64,000 bases of DNA from Prevotella sp. Its GTDB lineage: Bacteria > Bacteroidota > Bacteroidia > Bacteroidales > Bacteroidaceae. The translations under genes were made by a program, and so were the position numbers. Location of the stretch: the NCBI GenBank assembly GCA_016287755.1, contig JAEEWT010000007.1:62001-126000 (forward strand). Direction: 5' to 3'. Position 1 is the stretch's first letter. Every line of letters begins with the position of its first letter. Positions 35,222 through 44,275 of the stretch are shown one piece after another. The notes beneath the pieces are model-generated. The model was not told where the DNA came from. It saw only the letters and a list, made by a program, of their open reading frames with translations, and ran no database searches.

Positions 35222-36433
35222 TTATTCTTGTTGATTTCCTTTCTCAGGAACACACATCACATACACGATGGTGGAGAGATCGCCGAACAACGGCTTCAAG
35301 AATCCACTAACGGTGGCTGCAAACTCATCACCGAGTGCATTCAGTTGAAGAACCATCGCTAAACGCTGACCACCTAACAAATCGGTGAGCGCCTGTGACG
35401 ACTGTTCCGGCTCCGTTTCTTCTTTGTTGCTGTAATAATAGTCAGACTTCTCCCCTCTCTGTGCATGCATCGTCATCCTACCATTCCCGTCACCGAATGA
35501 CGAGAAGGAAAGGAGCATATCACCTTCCACAGAGTTAATTACTTCATTGATGTCTATGGTGAACTTCGCACCCGTCAGTAACGACTGCAGTCCTTTGTTC
35601 TGCTGCAGGACTGGAAGGAAACGTTTACCTTCCACATTGGTAAGGAACGACAAGGCCGTACGGGTTCCAAGACGGTTCAGGAAGGCACCTTCCATCGGAC
35701 GGAACAGGGTGGCTGTCTCCTGCAAATCCTTGTCGATCTGCTGATTGAACGAGAAGGTCTGACCTTGAATCACCAGCATCTGGTCCTGCACTTGCAGTTC
35801 TGCCTCAAGTAAAACCTGCGAAGCATCGGCTGTCTTGGGCGCTCCTAACATAAAGGGAGCTGAGAACTGTTCTGGTAAGGCTGCCACCTGTGTCACAAGA
35901 GCCATGGCTGAACGGATGGAATCGAGTTTCTGGAACATCTTCGACTCAGTGACTCCCTGTCTTTCATCTTGTTTCAGATAGCGGGTAATCTGCTGTTGTA
36001 TCTGCGTTTGCTGGGCAGAAGCAATCGGTCCCATCAGCATCACAGCATGGTCGTCAAAGCCCATCACCCATGCCTCCTTCACCAAGGTAAAACGAACATC
36101 TTTTCGTTGGGTAACCTTCTGACAAACACCTGTTTCTGACAAATCGTTCACTATTCCTTCCAACTTGTCGGCATCACTAACCTTCGCCACCAGTCCCATG
36201 TTCCCATCGGGTGATTCAAAAAGATAAAGCTTAGCGGAAAGGTCAATACCACAGTCTTTCGTGTCAGATAATCCGATCAACGACTGCAACACATCCGTAC
36301 CGGTCTGCTGCAGATCCATACTCATCAGTGCTGTGCTTCCACGTGGAATCACATCGGTATATTCTTTTTCTGAACATGATGAGAGCAGCATAACGAATGC
36401 TGCCCCTATCAAAAGAAGTATTTTCTTCATCAT
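35222..36433 (-). CDS. DUF4836-like lipoprotein
   Basis: A 403-residue lipoprotein with lipobox LLSSC (about residue 20). The start of the mature part (DVIPRGSTALMSMDLQQ) and the overall beta-rich build recall the Bacteroidetes DUF4836 family, a set of uncharacterised lipoproteins. It sits between rsmE (4 bp upstream) and the ABC ATPase (9 bp downstream), so translation is coupled. It may be the periplasmic or outer-membrane partner of the transporter. Family match is by recollection of pattern and not certain. Confidence 0.6.
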   Translation of the reverse strand: MMKKILLLIGAAFVMLLSSCSEKEYTDVIPRGSTALMSMDLQQTGTDVLQSLIGLSDTKDCGIDLSAKLYLFESPDGNMGLVAKVSDADKLEGIVNDLSETGVCQKVTQRKDVRFTLVKEAWVMGFDDHAVMLMGPIASAQQTQIQQQITRYLKQDERQGVTESKMFQKLDSIRSAMALVTQVAALPEQFSAPFMLGAPKTADASQVLLEAELQVQDQMLVIQGQTFSFNQQIDKDLQETATLFRPMEGAFLNRLGTRTALSFLTNVEGKRFLPVLQQNKGLQSLLTGAKFTIDINEVINSVEGDMLLSFSSFGDGNGRMTMHAQRGEKSDYYYSNKEETEPEQSSQALTDLLGGQRLAMVLQLNALGDEFAATVSGFLKPLFGDLSTIVYVMCVPEKGNQQE

Positions 36434-36437
36434 TTGT

Positions 36438-37175
36438 CTATTCTATGATTCTTCGGGAGAGATGTCCCATCATCGCTGCCGACAGGGCAGCCGTCTCCGT
36501 ACGCAACCGTTCCTTTCCCAGAGAAACGCTGCGGTAGCCTTGAGCCAAGGCCTCCTTTACCTCTTCGACAGAGAAATCACCTTCTGGTCCTATGAGCACC
36601 GTGATCTCATCTTCTGCCTGTGCCACCTCCGGCTGACGCAGGATCTGGTACAAATCCTCTCGTGCAAACTCCTGATAACAATGGGCAATGAACTTCTGTC
36701 CTTCACGCGGTTGACGGATAAAGTCATGGAAATCAACCATTGCGTTTACAACAGGTTTCCACGGTTTCCTGCTCTGCTTTACGGCCGAGACCGCGATCTT
36801 ATCCAGACGTTGTACTCGAAGTATCCGTCTTTCCGAGAAACTGCAGCACAGGAAACTGAACTCATCGACGCCGATCTCCGTGGCCTTCTCTACAAACCAC
36901 TCTACCCTTTCCATCATCTTGGTAGGAGCCATGGCAATATGTATGCGTCCGCGCCAATCGCGCTGCTGCGGAATTGCTTCCACGATATCGTAGAAACAGC
37001 GTCGTGTGGCTGCTATCGTTACAACAGCACGATAGAACACTCCCTCGCCATCCATGAGGAACATCTCATCGCCTCCCTTCATGCGGAGCACTCTCACCGC
37101 ATGCAAGGCTTCTTCTTCGGGTAACTCCGTTCGCGAAGAAGCGTCAGGGACGTAGAAATAACGTTCTTCCTTCAT
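36438..37175 (-). CDS. rsmE: 16S rRNA (uracil1498-N3)-methyltransferase
   Basis: The 245-residue protein has an N-terminal PUA-like part (FYVPDASSRTELPEEEALHAVRVLRMK) and a SPOUT methyltransferase domain with the knot motifs LIGPEGDFSVEEV (about 190) and VSLGKERLRTETAAL (about 220). These are diagnostic of RsmE, which methylates U1498 of 16S rRNA in the decoding centre. It is in the middle of the operon led by the MFS gene, 6 bp downstream. The association with a transporter operon is likely incidental. Confidence 0.95.
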   Translation of the reverse strand: MKEERYFYVPDASSRTELPEEEALHAVRVLRMKGGDEMFLMDGEGVFYRAVVTIAATRRCFYDIVEAIPQQRDWRGRIHIAMAPTKMMERVEWFVEKATEIGVDEFSFLCCSFSERRILRVQRLDKIAVSAVKQSRKPWKPVVNAMVDFHDFIRQPREGQKFIAHCYQEFAREDLYQILRQPEVAQAEDEITVLIGPEGDFSVEEVKEALAQGYRSVSLGKERLRTETAALSAAMMGHLSRRIIE

Positions 37176-37181
37176 CCGCTA

Positions 37182-38495
37182 CTATTTCTTCTCGGGCTTG
37201 AAAACCAAAGCGAACGCAATACCAACAACCAATGCAAAGGCAGCGAAGATAAACCAGCAAGCCTGCCAGTCACCCATCAGGAAGCCGTCTTTCCATGTAC
37301 AATAGTTATTGACAATCTCGCCAGCCGCCAGCGTTCCCACTGTAGCACCGATACCATTGGTCATCATCATGAACAATCCCTGAGCGGAAGCCTTGATGGA
37401 AGGTTCGCACTCCTGATCGACAAAGATACCACCAGAAACATTGAAGAAGTCGAAGGCAACGCCATAGACGATACAAGAGAGGATAAAGAATATCACCCCG
37501 GGCATGGCGGGATTACCCACACCGAAGAAGCCGAAGCGGAACACCCATGCAAACATTGACATGAGCATCACCACCTTGATACCGTATCGCTTGAGGAAGA
37601 AAGGAATCATCAGGATACACAAGGCCTCACTGATCTGTGAGATTGAGGTGAGCAGCGTGGCATTATTAGCTGCAAACGACGAAGCCACGGCAGCATCGGT
37701 GCTACCCTTGAAGCTGGTGATGAACGGACCCGCATAGCCATTGGTCACCTGCAGACACATACCGAGCAGCGCTGAGAAAATGAAGAACAGAGCCATCTGT
37801 CTGCGCTTGAACAGTTTGAAGGCGTTGAGCCCCAGACTCTCTGCCAGCGATTTCTTCTCTGCCTTCTTCTCCACCTTGCACTCCGGCAAAGTGAAACAAT
37901 AGGCAAAGAGCACCAGACTCAAAATGCCTGATACAAAGAACTGCATGTAGGTATATTGGAACTTATGCGCACTGTCGGCCAAGGTCATAGAGAACGCTCC
38001 GTCCTGCCATACAGCACAGTTCACGAACCACATCGTTGCGATGAAGCCCACCGTTCCTAACACACGGATGGGTGGGAAATCCTTCACCGTATCCAGTCCG
38101 TTATTCTTCAGAATCGTAAAGGCCGTGGTGTTTGCCAGGGCAATCGTCGGCATAAAGAAGGCTACACTCAGCGTATAGACGGAGATGAAGGCCGACTTAT
38201 TGGGCAGTTCGTTGCCAAACCCTGCCTGCATGCCCATCCACCAGCAGCCCAGCATGAAGGCTCCTGCCAGCAGATGGCACAATCCCAGCAACCGCTGTGG
38301 CTGGATATACTTATCTGCTACGATACCCATCAGGGTGGGCATAAAGATGCTAACAATACCTTGGATGGCATAGAACCAGGAGATCTTATCACCCAGACCT
38401 GCTACTCCCAGGTAATTGCCCATACATGTGAGGTAGGCGCCCCATACTGCGAACTCCAGGAAGTTCATCAGCGACAAACGGAATTTCAGATTCAT
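37182..38495 (-). CDS. MFS nucleoside permease, NupG/XapB type
   Basis: Start chosen at the ATG at 38495 (MNLKFRLSLMNFLEFAVWGAYL), which gives 437 residues and 12 membrane segments. MNFLEFAVWGAYLTCMG and the AGLGDKISWFYAIQGIVSIFMP region are typical of the nucleoside:H+ symporter family (NHS) found in Bacteroidetes. It should import nucleosides across the inner membrane. It is the first gene of a five-gene run down to 33346, driven by a consensus promoter at 38520-38551. Confidence 0.87.
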   Translation of the reverse strand: MNLKFRLSLMNFLEFAVWGAYLTCMGNYLGVAGLGDKISWFYAIQGIVSIFMPTLMGIVADKYIQPQRLLGLCHLLAGAFMLGCWWMGMQAGFGNELPNKSAFISVYTLSVAFFMPTIALANTTAFTILKNNGLDTVKDFPPIRVLGTVGFIATMWFVNCAVWQDGAFSMTLADSAHKFQYTYMQFFVSGILSLVLFAYCFTLPECKVEKKAEKKSLAESLGLNAFKLFKRRQMALFFIFSALLGMCLQVTNGYAGPFITSFKGSTDAAVASSFAANNATLLTSISQISEALCILMIPFFLKRYGIKVVMLMSMFAWVFRFGFFGVGNPAMPGVIFFILSCIVYGVAFDFFNVSGGIFVDQECEPSIKASAQGLFMMMTNGIGATVGTLAAGEIVNNYCTWKDGFLMGDWQACWFIFAAFALVVGIAFALVFKPEKK

Positions 38496-38519
38496 ACGCT
38501 TTTTGTTAATATTTGACCG

Positions 38520-38551
38520 CAAAGATAACGCAAATTCTTTATAACAGCAAA
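38520..38551 (-). promoter_or_regulatory. Promoter of the MFS-rsmE operon
   Basis: TTTG (38551-38548), 20 bp, TATCTTTG (38527-38520) on the minus strand. A consensus match with about 25 nt of leader. Confidence 0.8.
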
Positions 38552-38559
38552 TATATAGC

Positions 38560-38592
38560 AAAAAAAATTGATTGTCTCACGACAATCAATCT
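38560..38592 (-). terminator. Terminator of the paaK-DUF3256 operon
   Basis: TTGATTGTC and its complement GACAATCAA form a perfect stem around a short TCAC-type loop (about 38568-38589), with an A-run on the plus strand that becomes T8 on the minus strand. Confidence 0.75.
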
Positions 38593-38690
38593 TTATTAAC
38601 CTTAATAATCTAATACCATGAAAAACACAGTGCAAAATTACTACTTTTCTTCTAATCTACAATGACTTACACCGGTTTGACCCATGATAA

Positions 38691-39338
38691 TTAATATTCT
38701 TTAAATATTGTTCCGTCCCATTTAAAACTTATTTGCTTAGCAATGACCGATACGTCATCCTTTTCCTGTTTCGTCAGTACTGGAGTACTCAAACGAAGAG
38801 TAATCACAGGAGAAGAGACATCGAGAGATGCAGATAACATCACAGGATCAATCATCTTACTCAGTTCTTCGAAACGGTTATCTGTCATATCCGAAGGCTT
38901 GATTGTAAACTGCTTCAGGATATCCCCTTCCGATACATGGATAGGCAGACCGAAATCAGCAGCAAGGGGTTTCCACGATGTATCAAAAAAACGGATCTCG
39001 CTCTCTGCCTCAGGTGCCTTCACGGTCTTAACCATACAGATCACCTGGGTAGAATCGGCTTTTGTCAACAATTTCATCTCAAGCGTGGATGACTGTGGTA
39101 GATAATAGACTGCGAAATCGTTCGTGAGCGTATCCAACACACCGTTCTCATGCAATAGGTTCTTTACCTCCGACTTCACATGCATATCCACGAAATCAAC
39201 ATGTTCCGTACGCAGGTTCTTGTTCAAATACGGTAGGATACTGTCAGGCATTGACAACCACACATCCCGCATTGAAACCTGCGCATTAACGAACGAAGCT
39301 AATGCACATAAAGTCAATGAGATAAAAAACCTTTTCAT
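38691..39338 (-). CDS. DUF3256 family secreted protein
   Basis: A 215-residue protein with a signal peptide (to about VNAQ, 20) and the DUF3256 pattern (MRDVWLSMPDSILPYLNKNLR, FAVYYLPQSSTLEMKLL). The family is restricted to Bacteroidetes, small and of unknown function; members are periplasmic. It follows paaK by 6 bp and is co-transcribed, but the link between the two is unexplained. Ends near a strong terminator. Confidence 0.82.
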   Translation of the reverse strand: MKRFFISLTLCALASFVNAQVSMRDVWLSMPDSILPYLNKNLRTEHVDFVDMHVKSEVKNLLHENGVLDTLTNDFAVYYLPQSSTLEMKLLTKADSTQVICMVKTVKAPEAESEIRFFDTSWKPLAADFGLPIHVSEGDILKQFTIKPSDMTDNRFEELSKMIDPVMLSASLDVSSPVITLRLSTPVLTKQEKDDVSVIAKQISFKWDGTIFKEY

Positions 39339-39344
39339 GATATG

Positions 39345-40658
39345 TTATGAACGTCCTTCGCGAAGATCTTTCACTCGTACAGCCTTACCTTCGCTTACTG
39401 GCAGAGAACCTTTCTTCACCAGTTTCACTCTCGGTGTGAGCAGGATCTCATCCTTCAGAGCACGCTGGATATCACGTGTCATCTTCTGGAGTTCAGGATA
39501 TACATCGGTATGGATATCGTCCAATTCAACCTCAACGGTCATGATATCATTATCATCCTCCGTATCCAAGGTAATCAAGTAATTGCTTCCCAGACCCGGA
39601 TACTGCACGAGGATCTTCTCCACCTGCATCGGGAACACGTTCACACCCTTGATGATGAACATATCGTCGGTACGTCCCTTGATACGGTCAATACGGCGGT
39701 GTGTACGTCCGCACTTACATTCGCCAGGGATGATACGGGTGAGGTCACGGGTACGATAGCGCAAGATAGGCATCATCGTACGATCGAGTGTGGTAAGCAC
39801 CATCTCACCGATTTCTCCATCGGGCACCGGTTCCAATGTATCAGGATCCACAATCTCGAGGATATAGTTATCTTCCCAAAGGTGCATACCGTCCTGCTCC
39901 TTGCACTCGAAGGCCACACCAGGACCATTCATCTCGGTCATACCAAACGAGTTGTATGCCTTCACGCCAAGCAAACGCTCAATACGCTTGCGCTGCTCAT
40001 CAGTATGCGGCTCTGCACCGATAAAGAGGGTGCGGAGTTTTGTGGACTTAGGATCAACGCCCTCTTCCTGGAACACCTCAGCCAGTCGGATCGCATAGCT
40101 GGGAATAGCATGAAGACAAGTGGTTCCGAAGTCATTGATGAACATAATCTGGCGCTTGGAGTTACCAGCAGCTGCGGGAACCGTTGTTGCACCCAGTTTC
40201 TCGGCACCGTACTGGAAGCCAAGACCGCCAGTAAACATACCGTAACCAGAAGAGTTCTGGAACACGTCGGTATCACGGCAGCCCACCATGTACATGTCGC
40301 GGGCAATCATGTTAGCCCATGAGTCGATGTCATGACGAGAATAGGTTACCACGGTAGGATGACCAGTAGTACCACTGGTAGAGTGGATACGGATCGCATC
40401 TTTCATATCACCACCCACCAGTCCGAAAGGATAGTTATCCCTCAGGTCCTGTTTGGTGGTAAACGGAATCTTACGGATATCCGCTACTGTGTTGAAGTCA
40501 TCAGGGGTGAGTCCTAACTCGGCAAAGCGTTTGCCGTAGAACTTACTCTTCATGGCTACCTTAATACTCTCTTTCAGTTTCTTCACCTGGAGTTTCTCCA
40601 GTTCCTCGCGTGGCATGGTCTCCAATTCCGGCTGCCAGTATTCCTTTATATCTTTCAT
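39345..40658 (-). CDS. paaK: Phenylacetate-CoA ligase
   Basis: A 437-residue ANL enzyme with HSTSGTTGHPTVVTYSRHD (phosphate loop), YNSFGMTEMNGPG, the YRTRDLTRI hinge region, and a PaaK-type C-terminal domain (VNVFPMQVEKIL, LPVSEGKAVRV). It activates phenylacetate and related aryl acids to CoA thioesters, using ATP. In anaerobic Bacteroidetes this enzyme usually pairs with indolepyruvate oxidoreductase for aromatic amino-acid breakdown; that enzyme is not in this window. It is the first gene of a two-gene operon with a promoter at 40687-40718. Confidence 0.93.
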   Translation of the reverse strand: MKDIKEYWQPELETMPREELEKLQVKKLKESIKVAMKSKFYGKRFAELGLTPDDFNTVADIRKIPFTTKQDLRDNYPFGLVGGDMKDAIRIHSTSGTTGHPTVVTYSRHDIDSWANMIARDMYMVGCRDTDVFQNSSGYGMFTGGLGFQYGAEKLGATTVPAAAGNSKRQIMFINDFGTTCLHAIPSYAIRLAEVFQEEGVDPKSTKLRTLFIGAEPHTDEQRKRIERLLGVKAYNSFGMTEMNGPGVAFECKEQDGMHLWEDNYILEIVDPDTLEPVPDGEIGEMVLTTLDRTMMPILRYRTRDLTRIIPGECKCGRTHRRIDRIKGRTDDMFIIKGVNVFPMQVEKILVQYPGLGSNYLITLDTEDDNDIMTVEVELDDIHTDVYPELQKMTRDIQRALKDEILLTPRVKLVKKGSLPVSEGKAVRVKDLREGRS

Positions 40659-40686
40659 TTTTAAAGTGATTATTCCTTTTGGCCTG

Positions 40687-40718
40687 CAATATTACACATT
40701 TTTTGCGACATAGCCAAC
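40687..40718 (-). promoter_or_regulatory. Promoter of paaK
   Basis: On the minus strand GTTG (40718-40715), 20 bp, TAATATTG (40694-40687). One mismatch to TAnnTTTG. Confidence 0.6.
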
Positions 40719-40889
40719 TATTTGAACGAAAAACATGCTGTACAGCCTATTTTTGGTCGTTTCTATCTATCTGGAACCGGTTTTGTTCGTCTTTGTCAAT
40801 CGTTTGCATCGATTATTTCTTAAATAATCTTAATAAATTGACGTGTGTACCCACACAACCTTTTTAATAAAAATTATATAAGAAAAACA

Positions 40890-40921
40890 TTTGGTTATTA
40901 AAAAAAAGTGCCGTATCTTTG
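40890..40921 (+). promoter_or_regulatory. Consensus promoter of a candidate small RNA
   Basis: TTTG (40890-40893), exactly 20 bp, TATCTTTG (40914-40921). It points to the plus strand, while both neighbouring genes run on the minus strand, so it cannot serve either one. Confidence 0.75.
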
Positions 40922-40926
40922 CAGCG

Positions 40927-41012
40927 TTATCCTGAAAACAATCTTTTTACCTTAAAAACTAATACCTATTGAGATGTGAAGTGATCAGCTGTGAAGCTTG
41001 TCACTTTTTTTT
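40927..41012 (+). ncRNA. Candidate small RNA, about 85 nt
   Basis: Transcription from the consensus promoter should start near 40927. The first 50 nt are A/T-rich and unstructured. The 3' end is a strong intrinsic terminator at 40979-41012: AAGTGA..AGCT-GTGA-AGCT..TCACTT followed by nine T. The only ATG is followed immediately by TGA, so it does not encode a protein. It ends just short of the leuB stop codon, antisense to the end of the leu operon. I know no named family for it. Confidence 0.6.
40979..41012 (+). terminator. Strong intrinsic terminator of the candidate sRNA
   Basis: Stem of about 12 bp (AAGTGATCAGCT with AGCTTGTCACTT, one mismatch and one wobble) with loop GTGA, then T9 and a second T-run. 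On the minus strand there is no T-run after the stem, so it acts in the plus direction only. Confidence 0.8.
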
Positions 41013-41020
41013 TGCTTTTT

Positions 41021-42082
41021 TCAATGGTTCCGGATATAGTCAACGATCCACTCTCCCACTTCTTTGGTACCATACTGCTTACCGCCTTCCACCTGAATTT
41101 CAGGGGTACGGACATGAGCATCCAGACTGGCATTGACGGCCTCACGCACCTTGGCGCCTTCCTTTTCTAAGCCGAAATGTTCCAACAGCATGGCAGCTGA
41201 GAGAATCTGTGCCAGCGGGTTGGCACGGTTCTGTCCTGCGGCCTGTGGCCAGGAGCCATGTACCGGTTCGAAGAGCGGAGTATGCTCGCCTAACGAAGAA
41301 GAGGGTTGCAATCCCATGCTTCCCGTAATACAGCTGGTTTCGTCGGTAAGGATATCCCCGAAGGTGTTCTCCGTGACGATGACATCAAAGAACCTCGGTT
41401 CCGTGAGAACGCGCATGGAAGCATTGTCGATGAACATATAGTCGGTTGTTACCTCAGGATAAAGCGGTTCCATCTCCTGTGCAATCTGTCGCCAGAGGCG
41501 TGACGAGGCCAGCACATTCGCCTTGTCAACCACGGTAAGATGCTTCTTGCGAGTCATGGCCATCTCAAATCCCACCTTCAGGATACGCTCTATTTCCGGA
41601 CGAGTATAGACATTCGTATCATAAGCCTTGTCATTGTCCTGGTACTTCTCACCGAAATACATACCACCCGTCAGCTCACGGATCACCACGAAATCGGCAC
41701 CCTTCAACAGTTCCTCTTTCAAAGGACTCTTATGTAACAGACAGTCGAACGTGGCTACGGGTCGTACATTCGCAAACAGACCTAATTTCTTACGCATAGC
41801 AAGCAGACCCGTTTCCGGTCGTACCTTCGCCGTTGGATCATTGTCGAAACGCAGATCACCTACCGCTGCAAAGAGCACAGCATCCGCCCGCATACAGGTC
41901 TGGAACGTCTCCTCCGGGAACGGATCCCCTACCTCATCAATCCCGTGGGCGCCACAAAGAGCCTCTTCATAGCGGAACTCATGGTTGTATTTCTCTGCAA
42001 TGGCCTCCATCACGGCCACACCCTGTTTCATAATCTCCGGTCCGATACCATCTCCCGGCAATACTGCAATGTTCAGTTTCAT
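41021..42082 (-). CDS. leuB: 3-isopropylmalate dehydrogenase
   Basis: The 353-residue enzyme has [12 protein letters not shown] at the N-terminus, the substrate motif near [34 protein letters not shown] and the NAD-binding [17 protein letters not shown]. It oxidises and decarboxylates 3-isopropylmalate in leucine synthesis; the same enzyme can act on 3-methylmalate on the citramalate route to isoleucine. It is the last gene of the leuA-leuC-leuD-cimA-like-leuB operon, 3 bp from the previous gene. Confidence 0.97.
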   Translation of the reverse strand: MKLNIAVLPGDGIGPEIMKQGVAVMEAIAEKYNHEFRYEEALCGAHGIDEVGDPFPEETFQTCMRADAVLFAAVGDLRFDNDPTAKVRPETGLLAMRKKLGLFANVRPVATFDCLLHKSPLKEELLKGADFVVIRELTGGMYFGEKYQDNDKAYDTNVYTRPEIERILKVGFEMAMTRKKHLTVVDKANVLASSRLWRQIAQEMEPLYPEVTTDYMFIDNASMRVLTEPRFFDVIVTENTFGDILTDETSCITGSMGLQPSSSLGEHTPLFEPVHGSWPQAAGQNRANPLAQILSAAMLLEHFGLEKEGAKVREAVNASLDAHVRTPEIQVEGGKQYGTKEVGEWIVDYIRNH

Positions 42083-42085
42083 ATC

Positions 42086-43660
42086 TTATTCTTTATTTGT
42101 TTGTTCTAATTCAAAAATGTTCAGCATCTTGAAGGTGGCCTTGATGGCCGCTTCGGTTTGATCGGCATCCAGACCGCGTGTTCGTATCATCTTCCCGTTG
42201 TTGTTCCAGGTGATGACTGTCTGTACCAAGGCATCCGTACGACCGCCCGGCGGGATGGTCACGGCATAGTTGGCCAAGATGGGGAATGTGCGGTCGAGGT
42301 ACTTCTTATAGATATAGCGTAATGACTTCACGAACGCATCATACTGACCGTCGCCTGTGGCGGAAGCCTCATACTGTTTCCCGTTGATCTCCACCTTGAC
42401 ATTTGCGCCAGGCTTCAAACCATAGGCTGTTGACACCACATAGCTCACCAGCTTCACCTTATCCTCAGGTGCGTCGTGCTTCAGCACATCAGAAACAATA
42501 TACGGCAGATCGTCCTGTGTCACCAGTTCCTTCTTGTCACCCAGCTCAGTGATACGCATCGTCACCCTCTTGGTCTGCTCAGGTGTCAGCTCCAGACCTA
42601 GTTCCTCCAGGTTCTTGGCGATATTCGCTTTACCGCTGTTCTTACCGAGCGCATATTCGCGCTTACGACCGAATCGTTCTGGCTTCAAGAGGTTATAATA
42701 GAGACCTGCCTTGTGGTCGCCGTCGGCATGAATACCTGCCACCTGTGTGAACACGTTCTCACCAATGACCGGCTGGTTGGGTGCAATGGCAATGCCACTG
42801 TAGCCCTCCACCAACCTACTGATATCATTCAGGCGGTCCTCATGAATATTCGTCTTGGCATGGAACTGGTCCTTGAGGATTACCTGCACACTCGACAGCG
42901 GTGCATTACCACAGCGTTCACCCAGACCGTTCACTGTAACATGCAGTCCTTTACATCCGCTCAACACCGCTGCCAATGAGTTACTCACCGCCAGATCGTA
43001 GTCGTTATGCGCATGGAAGTCGAAATGCGTGTTGGGGTAGCGCTTCTGCATCTTCCGCATGTACTCTATCACCTGTAATGGATTGAGAACGCCCAAGGTA
43101 TCAGGAAGCATGAATCGACGGATGGATGTCTGTGTCAATGCATCGAGCATGGCATAGACATACTCAGGCGACTCCTTCATGCCGTTGCTCCAGTCCTCCA
43201 AGTAGAGGTTCACGCTCATACCAAGACGATCGGCACAAGCCAAACACTCCTTGATATCGGTCACATGCTCCTCTACCGATTTCTTCAACTGACCGCGGCA
43301 GTGTTTCTCACTACCCTTAGCCAGCAGGTTCACCACCTTACAGCCTGTCTCGGCAATCCACTCGATGGAGTCACCACCATCGACGAAGCCCAGTACCTCA
43401 ACACTGTCAAGCTTGTCTATCTGACGGGCATAGCGGCAGATCATCTTCACTGCATCCTTGTCACCGTCGCTCACCTTTGCCGAGGCCACCTCGATACGGT
43501 CCACGTTGATATCCTTCAGCAACATCCTGGCAATCATCAACTTCTCGTGCGGCAGGAAGCTCACGCCGGAAGTCTGCTCACCATCGCGCAGCGTACAGTC
43601 CATGATCTCCACGAACGGCTGGATGCGGTTATATGAGTTGATTTGTTCACTCGTTCCCAT
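42086..43660 (-). CDS. Citramalate/isopropylmalate synthase-like enzyme
   Basis: A 524-residue DRE-TIM metallolyase with MDCTLRDGEQTSGVSF, metal ligands in HFDFHAHNDYDLAVSNS and a C-terminal LeuA-type allosteric domain (VKVEINGKQYEASATGDGQYDAF). It is distinct from the real leuA at the other end of the operon. Sitting among leuC, leuD and leuB, it most likely makes citramalate from pyruvate and acetyl-CoA (CimA role), giving 2-oxobutyrate for isoleucine with the same downstream enzymes. An alternative is a second isopropylmalate synthase. Substrate cannot be settled by sequence inspection alone. Confidence 0.8.
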   Translation of the reverse strand: MGTSEQINSYNRIQPFVEIMDCTLRDGEQTSGVSFLPHEKLMIARMLLKDINVDRIEVASAKVSDGDKDAVKMICRYARQIDKLDSVEVLGFVDGGDSIEWIAETGCKVVNLLAKGSEKHCRGQLKKSVEEHVTDIKECLACADRLGMSVNLYLEDWSNGMKESPEYVYAMLDALTQTSIRRFMLPDTLGVLNPLQVIEYMRKMQKRYPNTHFDFHAHNDYDLAVSNSLAAVLSGCKGLHVTVNGLGERCGNAPLSSVQVILKDQFHAKTNIHEDRLNDISRLVEGYSGIAIAPNQPVIGENVFTQVAGIHADGDHKAGLYYNLLKPERFGRKREYALGKNSGKANIAKNLEELGLELTPEQTKRVTMRITELGDKKELVTQDDLPYIVSDVLKHDAPEDKVKLVSYVVSTAYGLKPGANVKVEINGKQYEASATGDGQYDAFVKSLRYIYKKYLDRTFPILANYAVTIPPGGRTDALVQTVITWNNNGKMIRTRGLDADQTEAAIKATFKMLNIFELEQTNKE

Positions 43661-43662
43661 GT

Positions 43663-44256
43663 CTATCCTTTATTATTCGTTTCCCAGCACTCAATCTTAT
43701 CCTTGTTCTGCAGCAGGTAGTCGATATCGTCCAGTCCGTTCATCAAACAGTGTTTCTTGTAACCGTTGATCTCGAAATGCTCCTGCCGTCCGGTAACCCT
43801 ATTAGTAACCGTCTGGTTAGGAAGGTTCACTTCCACCTGTGTTTTCGGATTCTCCTTGATGGTCTGGAACAACTCGGCGAGAAAATCATCACTTACCTGC
43901 ACGGGTAGAACGAAGTTGTTCAGTTCGTTGTTCTTATGGATATCCGCAAAGAAGCTGCTGATTACCACGCGGAACCCGTAGCCGGCGATAGCCCAAGCAG
44001 CATGTTCACGCGATGAGCCGCTACCGAAATTCTTTCCTGCCACGAGGATGCAGCCGCTGTAGGTAGGATCGTTCAGCACGAAATCCTTCACGAGTTCTCC
44101 GTTCTTGTCATACCGCCAGTCGCGAAACAGGTTCTCGCCAAAGCCTTCCTTATCGGTTGCCTTCAGGAACCGTGCCGGTATGATCTGATCTGTATCCACG
44201 TTCTCTAATGGAAGAGGAACGCACGTACTTATGATTGTATCAAATTTCTGTTTCAT
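43663..44256 (-). CDS. leuD: 3-isopropylmalate dehydratase, small subunit
   Basis: The 197-residue protein shows the swivelling aconitase domain: [13 protein letters not shown] near the N-terminus and [26 protein letters not shown]. It pairs with LeuC to isomerise 2- to 3-isopropylmalate, or citramalate to methylmalate. It lies 19 bp after leuC and 2 bp before the citramalate synthase-like gene. Length is normal for the bacterial type. Confidence 0.97.
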   Translation of the reverse strand: MKQKFDTIISTCVPLPLENVDTDQIIPARFLKATDKEGFGENLFRDWRYDKNGELVKDFVLNDPTYSGCILVAGKNFGSGSSREHAAWAIAGYGFRVVISSFFADIHKNNELNNFVLPVQVSDDFLAELFQTIKENPKTQVEVNLPNQTVTNRVTGRQEHFEINGYKKHCLMNGLDDIDYLLQNKDKIECWETNNKG

Positions 44257-44275
44257 TTTCCTTGGAGTTAAGGAG

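Larger units (their letters stand above)
40659..41020. other. Intergenic region holding the paaK promoter and a candidate sRNA
   Basis: A 362-bp gap between the paaK start and the leuB stop. It holds the paaK promoter on the minus strand and, on the plus strand, a promoter-to-terminator unit (40890-41012) described separately. No reading frame here looks like a gene. Confidence 0.7.

Noticed and set aside
38618..38665. 15-codon frame starting MKNTVQNYY
   Set aside because: It follows a CTTAATAATCTAATACCATG context that resembles a Bacteroidetes gene start, but it is very short, not rich in any regulatory codon, and no gene lies downstream on that strand. It may be a relic.
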